Shown piece after piece: positions 46,469 through 60,699 of a stretch of DNA of 64,000 nt. Numbering within the stretch: the stretch's first letter is position 1; each line of letters starts with the position of its first letter. Origin of the DNA: Petrosia ficiformis (lineage: Eukaryota; Porifera; Demospongiae; Haplosclerida; Petrosiidae). A program made the position numbers and the translations under genes. The stretch covers positions 3,743,741-3,807,740 of the forward strand of contig OX345645.1 of the NCBI GenBank assembly GCA_947044365.1, written 5' to 3'. The notes under the pieces are model-generated. The model saw nothing but the letters and a program-made list of their open reading frames with translations, was not told the origin of the DNA and ran no database searches.

Positions 46469-48016
46469 TTACACATCAAAAAATTCTTTCAAATCTTTGT
46501 GCAATTGGTCTACCAGGTCTTTCTTCATATCTGCTATATTGTGTGTCTCGCACTGGTTGAAATCGTTTTCTATTTCTGCAGAACCTGTGTGATCATATAA
46601 CTCAACAGCATATGGAGCTTCATTCCATTTAGCTTTACGTTCCTCTATATCCCATTTCATCCAAGCTGTATATCGCCATTCAGAAGTACGTATGGAATAT
46701 CCCATAAAGGCTGGTCCTTTTTCACCTTCTCTCAAGCAAGTATTATTATCCCATTGTGTAGAAGCATTATGAGGACAACGTGGATACTGGGTAAATGAGG
46801 CATTCAGTTTGGCTGACAGTTCATTTGAATCAAAACTATCAAATAGTGTAGCAAAGCTAGTACCTTCAATATCGTCAGTAGGTTTTGGAGTCCCAACAAG
46901 ATCAGAAATAGTCTTGTACAAGTCTACCAGTTCTACTAATTCGTAGCTTCTTTTTCCTTGGCTATCAGGTTTCCATGGAGCTCTAATCATCAAAGGAACT
47001 CTGGCTGAAAGTTCCCAATTAGTTTGCTTGTGCCACGAGTCATGCTCTCCCAACTGATAGCCATGGTCACCAAACAATACAACAAGTGTATTGTCACTTA
47101 TTCCCATGTCATCCAATGTCTGTAAGACACGACCTATCTGAGAGTCCACCCATGATACAGATGCCATATAGGCATGACGAACATCCTGTTCAATTTGCAG
47201 TGGAAAGGGATTTGGCATTGGTAGGTATTTTGTGCCATTTGTGTACAAATATACTCCTTGATTATGAAATGCAATGTCTGGACTATTCTTTGGTCGTGAT
47301 CTATGCGCAACAGTTGGTATTTCATCATTATTATACATGTCCCAGTATCTACGAGGCATGATCCATGGGACGTGGGGTCTCCTGAAACCTGCTGCTACAA
47401 ACCACGGTCCTCCCTTGTCATTAACATATTTCAGTGTTTCAATTGTATGGTTAGCTAACTTATAGTCAGAATAGTATTCATCAGGATATTGTGTCTCATC
47501 AAGCGGACACCAGGTGTCACTGGAAGTGACCTGACCACCTACATCAATTGCTTCAGACGATTTGGGACAATGCTGCGGTGAAGTGGGAAAGTAGGGTTGA
47601 TCGTTTGACCAGGATTTAGGTTCATCCCAATTAGGTGGAGAACCAGAATGGTAAGTTTTACCACCACCTAATGTTGTATATCCATGATTCTTGAAATGTT
47701 CTGGTAGTGTAATCCAGTCTGGTCCAGTGATACGAAAATCGTGTTCTCCAAGACCATCCCAGACTTTTGTAGTATCAGGTCTTTTTCCTGTCATGAAACT
47801 GTTCCTGGAAGGTATGCACAGTGCATGCTGACAGTATGCTCTCTGAAAAACTAAACTCTCCTTTGCTAATTTGTCAAGATTTGGTGTATGCATATACGTC
47901 TGGTCATATGCTTCAAATAGCTCCGGTCTTAAATCGTCCACTGGAATGAAGAGTACATTTTTAGTCACTTCTGCAGTAACAGTAGTGGAAATCAAAAGCA
48001 AAAAGATAAAAATCAT
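46469..48016 (-). CDS. IDS: Iduronate-2-sulfatase, 515 aa, intronless
   Basis: Lysosomal sulfatase family that removes 2-O-sulfate from iduronate in heparan and dermatan sulfate. A signal peptide covers about residues 1-15 (MIFIFLLLISTTVTA). The first metal pair is in PVDDLRPEL. The sulfatase signature CIPSRNSFMTGKRPDT puts the formylglycine cysteine at 67. Later motifs match human IDS: GGKTYHSG, RRPHVPW, GDHGYQLGEH, QYPRCP and MGYSIRTSEWRYTAWMKW. Length is close to the human 550. It is a single open exon in a region where every other long gene has many introns. MALT1 starts 158 bp after its stop, on the same strand. Upstream, 48017-48432 holds no gene. Exact substrate is inferred from family resemblance. 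Confidence 0.9.
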   Translation of the reverse strand: MIFIFLLLISTTVTAEVTKNVLFIPVDDLRPELFEAYDQTYMHTPNLDKLAKESLVFQRAYCQHALCIPSRNSFMTGKRPDTTKVWDGLGEHDFRITGPDWITLPEHFKNHGYTTLGGGKTYHSGSPPNWDEPKSWSNDQPYFPTSPQHCPKSSEAIDVGGQVTSSDTWCPLDETQYPDEYYSDYKLANHTIETLKYVNDKGGPWFVAAGFRRPHVPWIMPRRYWDMYNNDEIPTVAHRSRPKNSPDIAFHNQGVYLYTNGTKYLPMPNPFPLQIEQDVRHAYMASVSWVDSQIGRVLQTLDDMGISDNTLVVLFGDHGYQLGEHDSWHKQTNWELSARVPLMIRAPWKPDSQGKRSYELVELVDLYKTISDLVGTPKPTDDIEGTSFATLFDSFDSNELSAKLNASFTQYPRCPHNASTQWDNNTCLREGEKGPAFMGYSIRTSEWRYTAWMKWDIEERKAKWNEAPYAVELYDHTGSAEIENDFNQCETHNIADMKKDLVDQLHKDLKEFFDV

Positions 48017-48432
48017 TATAGCTATATAATAAAGGTGTGGCCAGCGAATTTATTTATATTGATGTGCACTCAGCATGTCACACATGTGTACACTGTGTAA
48101 ATAGCTAAATTATTGTTACTGGTGTTAAAGTTGTGCATGTGTGTTATCAATATCATTGCGACACATGTACAGCTGAAACTATAAATGCTAGAGCTCTGAT
48201 CAAAGTACCAGTAACTAAGTAAAGCAAATGTGATGAATCTTCTAAAGACTTTATATCTCATGTTTGGTGCCAGTTCATTGTAGACAATAAAAAGATCAAT
48301 ATTCTAATTTATTCATACGTATATGTACAATTGAAGCTAAAACAGTTAATTATTATTCTAACAAAAATAGTTTATAATTATAATTATCAGTGTGTCACAT
48401 AGTTTTCAATTATTTCCAACAATATTTTAAAC

Positions 48433-53191
<4,759 letters not shown>

Positions 53192-53581
53192 TTTGAAGTT
53201 TTTTATTTGTAAAATTCAATCAAAGAAAAATGGTTTCCTGTAGTATAAGTGAATTTCCTGTGTCCAGATTACTGCAGTGTGATAAGGTCGAAATCACATC
53301 GCTAACAGAACTCACTAATGAAAAATACTGCGGATTCATGATCTTTTATAACAAATAGACTAATGTCGTTATCATTGTGCAACATTAACACTTGCAGTAA
53401 AATTGTGCAATAATAGTCTCGTAGGCAGCCCCTCCCACTCCATGTACAGGTTGCATTCCATGTGCGTGGGTAGTGTAGGCACTTTCCATCACCTCAAACT
53501 AAGACCATAAATATACACACACTTCTTAAATTAAGTTGAATGACTTTATTCAAAAACAATAAATATAAACATCGTTCATCT
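53192..53581. other. Intergenic, upstream of eEF2 copy 2
   Basis: 390 bp between the stop of the CmcI-like gene and the ATG of eEF2 copy 2, on the same strand. No TATA box, repeat or ORF was recognised. It must hold the eEF2 copy 2 promoter and the 3' end of the upstream gene. Confidence 0.5.
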
Positions 53582-54448
53582 TTACATTCTACGAATGTAT
53601 CCATGCCAGTTCCATGTACCGTTGTAGCCAAAGAAATCAGTATAGAATGAATCAACAGCATAATAGTGACTATAATCAGAGAGAAACTGCTTTAGAATAT
53701 TTATACCAACACTACCAGCTTTGTTATAAGATACAGGAAATATACGGCCATAGCCAAAATTACAAGGTACATCAGGATTCAAATCTTCCACTATGAAATA
53801 ATCACCTGTCTGCATGTACTGATGAAAATACTGGAGTACACCATACACATTAGTATGAGAATCCTCAGCTATAAGCCATGGATGAGGTAGACTTTTAAGA
53901 AATTCATCAGTGAACGTCTTCTCAATTGCATAGCTATCACCCTGTAGGAAACTTACATTGTCTGGTTGAAGTTCTTTCACACGGCCGTCAATCAATGATG
54001 TGTCAATATCCATCGAATAAATATGTGACTCAACCTCCATAATACGAAGCATGTCCGCCATCCATATAGCTGATCCACCTGTAAATGTACCCAGTTCAAT
54101 AACTGTGGCTGGACGAAGATCCCAAAGTACTTGCTGAAAGACCATTATGTCATCTGCAGACTTTACAACATGGCATCCTCGATGAGTGATGAAGTATTTA
54201 CCTTTGCATTGTGCTTTAATAGCATCAATAGATAACTCACTTCTATCTTGCCTAGTACTTATTTGTTGATAACGATTTGGACTGGATTTGTATTTCTCTG
54301 TGACTTCTGCTTGCCTCTTGCCGAATAAGGTATAATCATCAGTTCCTTCTCCCCATATTTCTTTGTGACTGCAGAGATACCTTACCGCCCTAGGTATTAA
54401 TGCATGCTGTAATCTGAAGGACAACGATGGGAACAAACTAGCCATCAT
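53582..54448 (-). CDS. CmcI-like SAM-dependent methyltransferase/hydroxylase family protein, 288 aa
   Basis: A Rossmann-fold protein of the cephalosporin hydroxylase (CmcI)/rhamnosyl O-methyltransferase family. Visible motifs: the SAM-binding loop VIELGTFTGGSA (residues 116-127), acidic strand end SMDIDTSLI, FLQGDSYA, IAEDSHTNVYGVLQYF (193-208) and IVEDLNPDV (219-227). These Asp/Glu/His positions resemble the metal- and SAM-binding site of CmcI. There is no signal peptide; the first 25 residues are weakly amphipathic and could be a mitochondrial presequence. It is intronless. The ATG pair at 54446-54448 starts the frame. It is divergent from the P450 gene (172 bp apart). The family is mainly bacterial, so ancient transfer is possible. 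The substrate is unknown. Confidence 0.78.
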   Translation of the reverse strand: MMASLFPSLSFRLQHALIPRAVRYLCSHKEIWGEGTDDYTLFGKRQAEVTEKYKSSPNRYQQISTRQDRSELSIDAIKAQCKGKYFITHRGCHVVKSADDIMVFQQVLWDLRPATVIELGTFTGGSAIWMADMLRIMEVESHIYSMDIDTSLIDGRVKELQPDNVSFLQGDSYAIEKTFTDEFLKSLPHPWLIAEDSHTNVYGVLQYFHQYMQTGDYFIVEDLNPDVPCNFGYGRIFPVSYNKAGSVGINILKQFLSDYSHYYAVDSFYTDFFGYNGTWNWHGYIRRM

Positions 54449-54620
54449 TAATTTTATAAGAATGAGAAGCTGGAAGTGACCCTTTTTTTTTTTACTTTAA
54501 AGGTCGTCGTCGCGTTGCGGTAAATTATTTTGTGTAAAACGTAAGCATAATTAATTAGCAATCCATGATGCACTAATTATCTAGTGGGTGGCACCGCCAG
54601 ACTACTAATTATCTGGAAAG
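54449..54620. promoter_or_regulatory. Short divergent region between CmcI-like gene and CYP20-like copy 1
   Basis: 172 bp between two start codons pointing away from each other, with a poly(T) run near 54483. Probably a shared promoter (inference). The segment just upstream of the P450 ATG (tctggaaagATG) resembles that of P450 copy 2 (tgtggaaatATG). Confidence 0.4.
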
Positions 54621-57600
54621 ATGTTGGACTTTGTGATATTTGCCTTTTCTACTGTCGTTGGTTTGGTAGTTTTGCTTATCTTCTACTTATTACAAAGACA
54701 AATAAGGTTTTGATTGAAATGGGATCTATTCATGATCACGACACAAAAACATTTTGTTGATCAACTTGATTCATCAAATCCTCTATGATTATCAATGTTG
54801 TAATCATCTTATAATCTAATTTTGCTGAAAATGAAAGATAAAAAGTGTAGTTAGCAGTTGCTATGAACGAACTGTTTCAGAGGATAGTACTCTTATATGA
54901 TCTGCCAACCATTATTCATGATCAGATCTAGACTGATAAGTAAACTTTGGCAGATGCATTTTGGAGGTATTATTTTTACCATCCTATGGAGCAATTACCC
55001 ATATACAGGAACACCTTTATTGCAAAATGTGTTCACAAACTTCTGAACATGCAATTCTTCTGTGGGCGACAAAGGGGCTGTGCCCCCTTCCAAAACTCAA
55101 CGGGAGGACCTCTTTATAATTCCTTCCATACTGTATATTTAGGCCACAGTGTGGCCAAAAAGCCATCAATGTTTTTAGCCATTTTCATGGGTTTATCACT
55201 GAAGCCAATTACAAACATTTTAAGTGCTTCGTCACGTTATGAACACACTCCCAAGTGCGTAGGGGTCAAATATCGCAGATATGTGATATCAGTCCTCTAA
55301 ATGTTAATATTAAAATTCTTTTAGAACCACTGTTGTACTATACCTTGATGTATAACTTCTTGATGTTCTTCATAATTTTAACTGAAGGATATTTTTTGGT
55401 GTGACATTATTTACATGAAGAATCACTGGCAGTAAATTACTGAACCCCCTTTCACTTGTTCAGAATGTAGCTTCAGTTTCTATGTTCTTTTTACCTAAAT
55501 TACTTTATGGAATTCTGCTAGTGATTATCGTATTGAAGGGCCAGGGGGTTCAGCAGAGCTACTTGAATCCCCCCCCCCCCCTCTGTGTAGCAGGATGTGA
55601 GCTTTATCATTGTTCATTTTTATCTTTATTAAATGAAATGTTGACTTGATAAAAAATGTATGGCTACAGTCGTGTGTTAGTAAAGTAAAATTGTATTCAT
55701 TTTAATAGACATCTCCCCCTCCTTCAAAAGATACCTTTGTTGTTTGTACCTGGATGGGACAGAAAACCAGCAGATGAAGAGTGAGTCAATAACTTTTTCA
55801 ATATTGTAGGGTATCCTAAAACGTTTTTTTCCTCCCTCCTCTTAGAGCAGGTGACTTGAAAGAACTGAGTAAACATGGAAGTATTCATCAATATCTTGTT
55901 CATATCCACAAGGGTGGAAAACAACCTATTGCTGTTTTCTGGTGGAGAAAGCAGAGAATGGTCAGTATTTGTAGTCCAGAGCTCTTCAAAGATACTATTA
56001 AGCTTACTAATAGACCAAGTAAGTATTATTTATCTTAGTCTCTGGCATACCTCAATCTTCTTGACTATCTATTGACTCAAAAGCACAGTTAATAGCTTCA
56101 TTAATTGTCCTTATAGGAACTTTTACCAAGATTGATTTATTTTATATAGACATGCTTGGAAAGATTTTTTTTCTAATATATACATATTTGTAGAAATTCT
56201 CTTCGGTTTCTTGGAACCCATGATTGGTTCACAAAATATACAATACTCCAATGGATTGGATTGGGAAGAAAGGAGGAAAGTCCTTTACCCTATTTTGAGA
56301 GATAAGTTTCTGGAAGGATACATACCTTGTTTCGTTAAGGTAAATCTTTTATTATCCTAACAAGCTACAATTGATTAGGTTGTGTAGAAAATGTGTTTGC
56401 ATATTATTATTTATTCAAAACAATCAGTCTCGTTGTACTGTTAAATGCATACAATATACAGTCGTATATTATATACATACAGATAGCTGATGAAGCAGCT
56501 GCTCTTTGGTCTCAACTACCTCCAAATTCACCAATAGAATTACAACAAGAGTTTTTCACTATGACAATTAAAGGTATCACTCGTACCTGTTTTGGAGATA
56601 CTTTCAATACAAATGAAGAAATTAGAAAGATGACAGAGTCTGATAGTAAGGTATGTTTTACTCATAAACGTCATAAGATATATGAGGTATTGGAAATTCA
56701 TACTCTATAATGCATTAAGAATGATGTGAATGTTTATAGTGATTTTGATTTCTGTTACTGTTGACAAAAACAAATTGTCCTCACTAACAATGGTATCGTA
56801 CACTGTCAACCAATCAACATGATTTTATCATGTAGTTGCATGTTTTTCGTCTGCCTTTTGCATCGATCTATCATATTGCTGTACTTTGAATTAATACAGT
56901 GTTCTGTCCAGGATATTTAGAATGATGGTTGGACTCTACATTGGATTTAGTTAATACTTAATTCTGTCTCAGTAGCCTATATATGTATTATCTGAAAGGT
57001 GGTTAATTCATCCGAGTGGTGGTTAATTCATCTGAGTGGTGGTTATTCCCGACCAGTACGGGCAGAACACTGATAATAATAATCGTGTTTGAATAACAGA
57101 AAGTTAAAATGATTATTACATGTATGTTCCTAATAGATAGTACATATGTACTTTCCATTAGGAACATGATAATATAGCAACATAAAATTGTAAAAATGGC
57201 TTCCAAACTTCCTCTCATTATTAATTCTGAATAATTATTATGTTTATAACGGAAAGTAAAATTGTATTTCCATTCGAAACATGATAATATTGGATTCCAG
57301 AGATGGTCTCATTTTTAATAAATTATTTTATATTGCAAATGAAACTCATATAACCGATAGAACAACCAATCAGATTTTACAGGATAGGGTTTAAGAGCAT
57401 ACCTGTATCAATGTATATCATCATTCGCATTATAAACTATTGCTCTTTTAGGTGTGGGAAGAGATGGAGCAAAGTTTGCATATTGGTCCACCTGATCCAG
57501 GTAGTAATAGAGAGAGAGAGTTTAATGAGAATTTGAAGAACATGAAGGATACTGTGTTGAAAGTGGTCAATAATAGAAGAAATGGAGTTGATACAAATGA

Positions 57601-59364
57601 AATACCTTTTATTGATGCTTTATTGCAAACACAAGCACCAGATGAACAGGTTTGTAATGTATAATATTAATGTAATCACGTTGCTTGTCTTTTCGTATCT
57701 TTATAGATCTGCAGTGATAGTATGTCATTTATGGTTGGAGGACTACACACTTCTGCTTTATTGTTGGTTTGGGTCATTCACTACATGTCTCTGAATCCAG
57801 AAATTGCTGCTAGACTTATAAAAGAAATGAGAGAGGAAGTTGGTGATGATAGAGATCAGAAACTGAAAGATTATGTGTATTCTACAAACAGGTATAACTG
57901 ATTAGAGTGACATTACACTTACCAGCAATGTGATGTATTATGTTATAATATGGTAGACTGAATCTCTGCTAATAGATATTTAAAGAAGCTAAGTGTACTA
58001 TATCTTTATACAAAAGTAATTTTGCTTTCTTCAAAGTTTCTTGATAAAATGTACGTAAGCTACATGTATTTACTGAATTTTTTTTGTTTATATTTAACTG
58101 ATGTACATATCAGTTATGAACAAGTAGTGTCTAGTTGATTAAATATGATGGATATGGTAGCTATGATGTTGATTTTAAGAGAAACATTCTTACAAGTAAT
58201 ATTTCTTCCTTTTAGTTACTTGAGACAAGTTCTTGATGAGAGTCTTCGTATGTCTACCCTTGCTCCTTATAGTGGTCGGTTCTCAGATACTGACATTGTT
58301 GTAGGTGGATATCTCATTCCAAAGGAGACACCTATTGTTAATGCTCTTGGTGTTGCTCTTAAGAATGAAACAATCTGGAAAGACCCACATACGTAAGTAG
58401 AATTCAATATCTAATTTCTTATGGATGAATATTGTAGTCCTCCATGGAAATCAATCATAAGGATGGCCCTGCAGCCCATGGCACGCCATGGCACGCCATG
58501 ATAATATGCAGCTTTGGTTAAGTAAAAAATACTTTGAGACAATAAGCTAAAAATTCTGAAGTTTGATATTGTTGTAATCACTATTAATGTCTACACAATT
58601 ACACAGTATCATTCTACCTTTACCTCATCGCCTGCTCTGTATATATAGACATGTGCAAAACTCACATTTAGGTTTTTGTGTAGCTAATTACTATACAGCT
58701 ACTTATCATTAGGGATATAACTAAACATAATGTTGCGTATTGCTGCCTAAAATATCAATACGATACAGTATCACGATATTTGAAATAATAATTGAAATGC
58801 ATATAAAATGTAGATAAGCGTCCTGTTTGGTTGTATTTGTCAAGAAATGGTAAAAGACATCAATGAAAGTTATTCACACACAGCTTGTTCACAATAATTG
58901 CTTTTAAGAATAAAATTATACAAATGGGAAAAATCAGGTTTACTAAACTGCCCACACCAGTGTATCGATACACCCAAAAGCCAATATTGTATCATGATAT
59001 TGAATACAAATTTCAATATTTCGATATATCAATACATATCACACATCACTACGTATCAGTACAAGTAATATTAAATCTGGATCAAATTCTCTTTGTTTTT
59101 TTCTTCAATAGTTTTGATCCCTCACATTGTGCAGCTGGTGTATTGAAGGGTAAAGACACACTAGTTTTTTCTCCATTTGGAATGGGTCGTCGTAAGTGTC
59201 CAGGATATTTATTCTCTTATGTAGAGGTTGGAACCTTCCTAACGATTCTTTTGCAACAGTTCAAGTTTGAACCTGTTGGAGGAGCCAAAGAAGTGGAACA
59301 GGTTTATGGATTGGTCACAAATCCAAAAGATAAATTATATTTTTATGTGCATCTTACAAGTTGA
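54621..59364 (+). CDS. CYP20: Cytochrome P450, CYP20-like, copy 1, 485 aa
   Basis: Membrane-anchored heme monooxygenase; the substrate of CYP20 is unknown. Exons: 54621-54706, 55709-55780, 55846-56018, 56194-56339, 56483-56650, 57452-57649, 57707-57891, 58216-58392, 59112-59364 (1458 nt, phases agree). N-terminal anchor: residues 2-23 (LDFVIFAFSTVVGLVVLLIF). Then VPGWDRKPADE, LSKHGSIHQYLVHIH, and FTMTIKGITRTCFGDTF, which follow human CYP20A1 well. I-helix: GGLHTS (292-297). ExxR: E351-R354. Heme loop: FGMGRRKCPG with Cys431. The PERF region is reduced to FDPSHC without the usual arginine. The exon 1 donor differs from copy 2 and a 7-nt insertion restores frame. AATAAA lies at 59492. Confidence 0.88.
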
Positions 59365-60699
59365 TTAAATATACTTCATTGAAATTCACACAATCTTTCA
59401 TAACACGAAAATGTGTAGTAATCATGTTGGATAAGAGAAAAAGCAAGATGTATTGATGTTTTGTCAAGAAAAGAAAAAGACTGAAGTTTAAAATAAAGAA
59501 AACATGTTAAATCCATATCAATAAAGTGTATCACACTCTAACGTACAATGGTAGATTTAGTCAGGATCATATTCCCATATGGCTGTCTTCAAGCTTCTTT
59601 TTTTTGTGTGAATCATCAGTGTCTGTACATGTCTTCCTGACATTGAACTGTTGATCAAACATTTTAATGGTGATGAATCCATATTTTTAACTAACAATTA
59701 CCACAGAAGTGTGATACTAAAAATGAACTTATTATGTAGTGAAGCAAGTGTATTGTACAGCAAAGAAAAATTCATGTCAATTTGCAAAAACATTTTTTTG
59801 TTATTCGTGTACTGGATATCACAAAGGGTTTCTGATTGGTTGCACTATAAAGGATGGCCTGTTCTATCAGAAATATAGTCCTGGAACTGAACACATTTAT
59901 TGAGATGGGATTGAAGTAATTATAGAACACACTAACGTATTGTTTCTCCTCCGAAGATAAGTTCATTAATTTTATGTAAGTATTGCTATTGCATGAAGGT
60001 TGTCTTAGGACTTAAAATAAAATTAATTAAACAAAAAAAAACTGAACTAGTATGTGATTCTAGATGGATGTTGATACAGTCTATTATTGCTACACAGTTA
60101 ATTAAGCTATTGGAGATGTATATAAACAGTGATAATATTTGTACTGCAAGTCAACCTTCAGTTTTAATGGATTTGGTTGCTCATGGGATTCTTCAAAACT
60201 ATGCATATAAATGTGTATGTTGGATAGTCTCGTAGCCAGATCCAACTTACTAGGCTCTGAATATGCGAGATTATATCTTGGATTCATACATGGTCACATA
60301 CACACCATTCATGTAGACTGAATAAAATGAAACAGTGCCAGTTTGATGCAACTGAGTATTGATTCACGAGTATAAAAAATTATGTGTTGTATTATTCTAC
60401 AATTCATAACTGTTAGGAAATGACGATTGCCAGGTTTTCCAATTAGGAAAAAGTTGTTCTACATGATCTATGAGAATCCTCAATGGCAAATTCTTTCCAA
60501 ATGAACAATTGGGACTCATTCTTAAAACAAAAAATTATATATATTTGGCAAGCTTACAAGATAGTTCCTTGGGTAATATAATGTAATTATAATTATTATA
60601 AAAAATAAATTAATTTATTATTCATTAATCATTATTAATCATCATTATTAATTAACAACTTAATTAATTATTAATATCAATAATTGGTCTTGTGGAAAT
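59365..60699. other. Intergenic between the two P450 genes
   Basis: Contains the copy 1 3' UTR with AATAAA at 59492-59497 and again near 59519. The last 100 bp before copy 2 are very AT-rich (aattaattattaat repeats, 60600-60680). No other gene, RNA or clear transposon was recognised. Confidence 0.5.

Noticed and set aside
47086..47361. Open frame antisense to the sulfatase
   Set aside because: Shadow of the IDS coding strand with no family resemblance.
58700..59050. Possible MITE with tatcgatac palindromes in the last intron of P450 copy 1
   Set aside because: No matching inverted ends or target-site duplication found.
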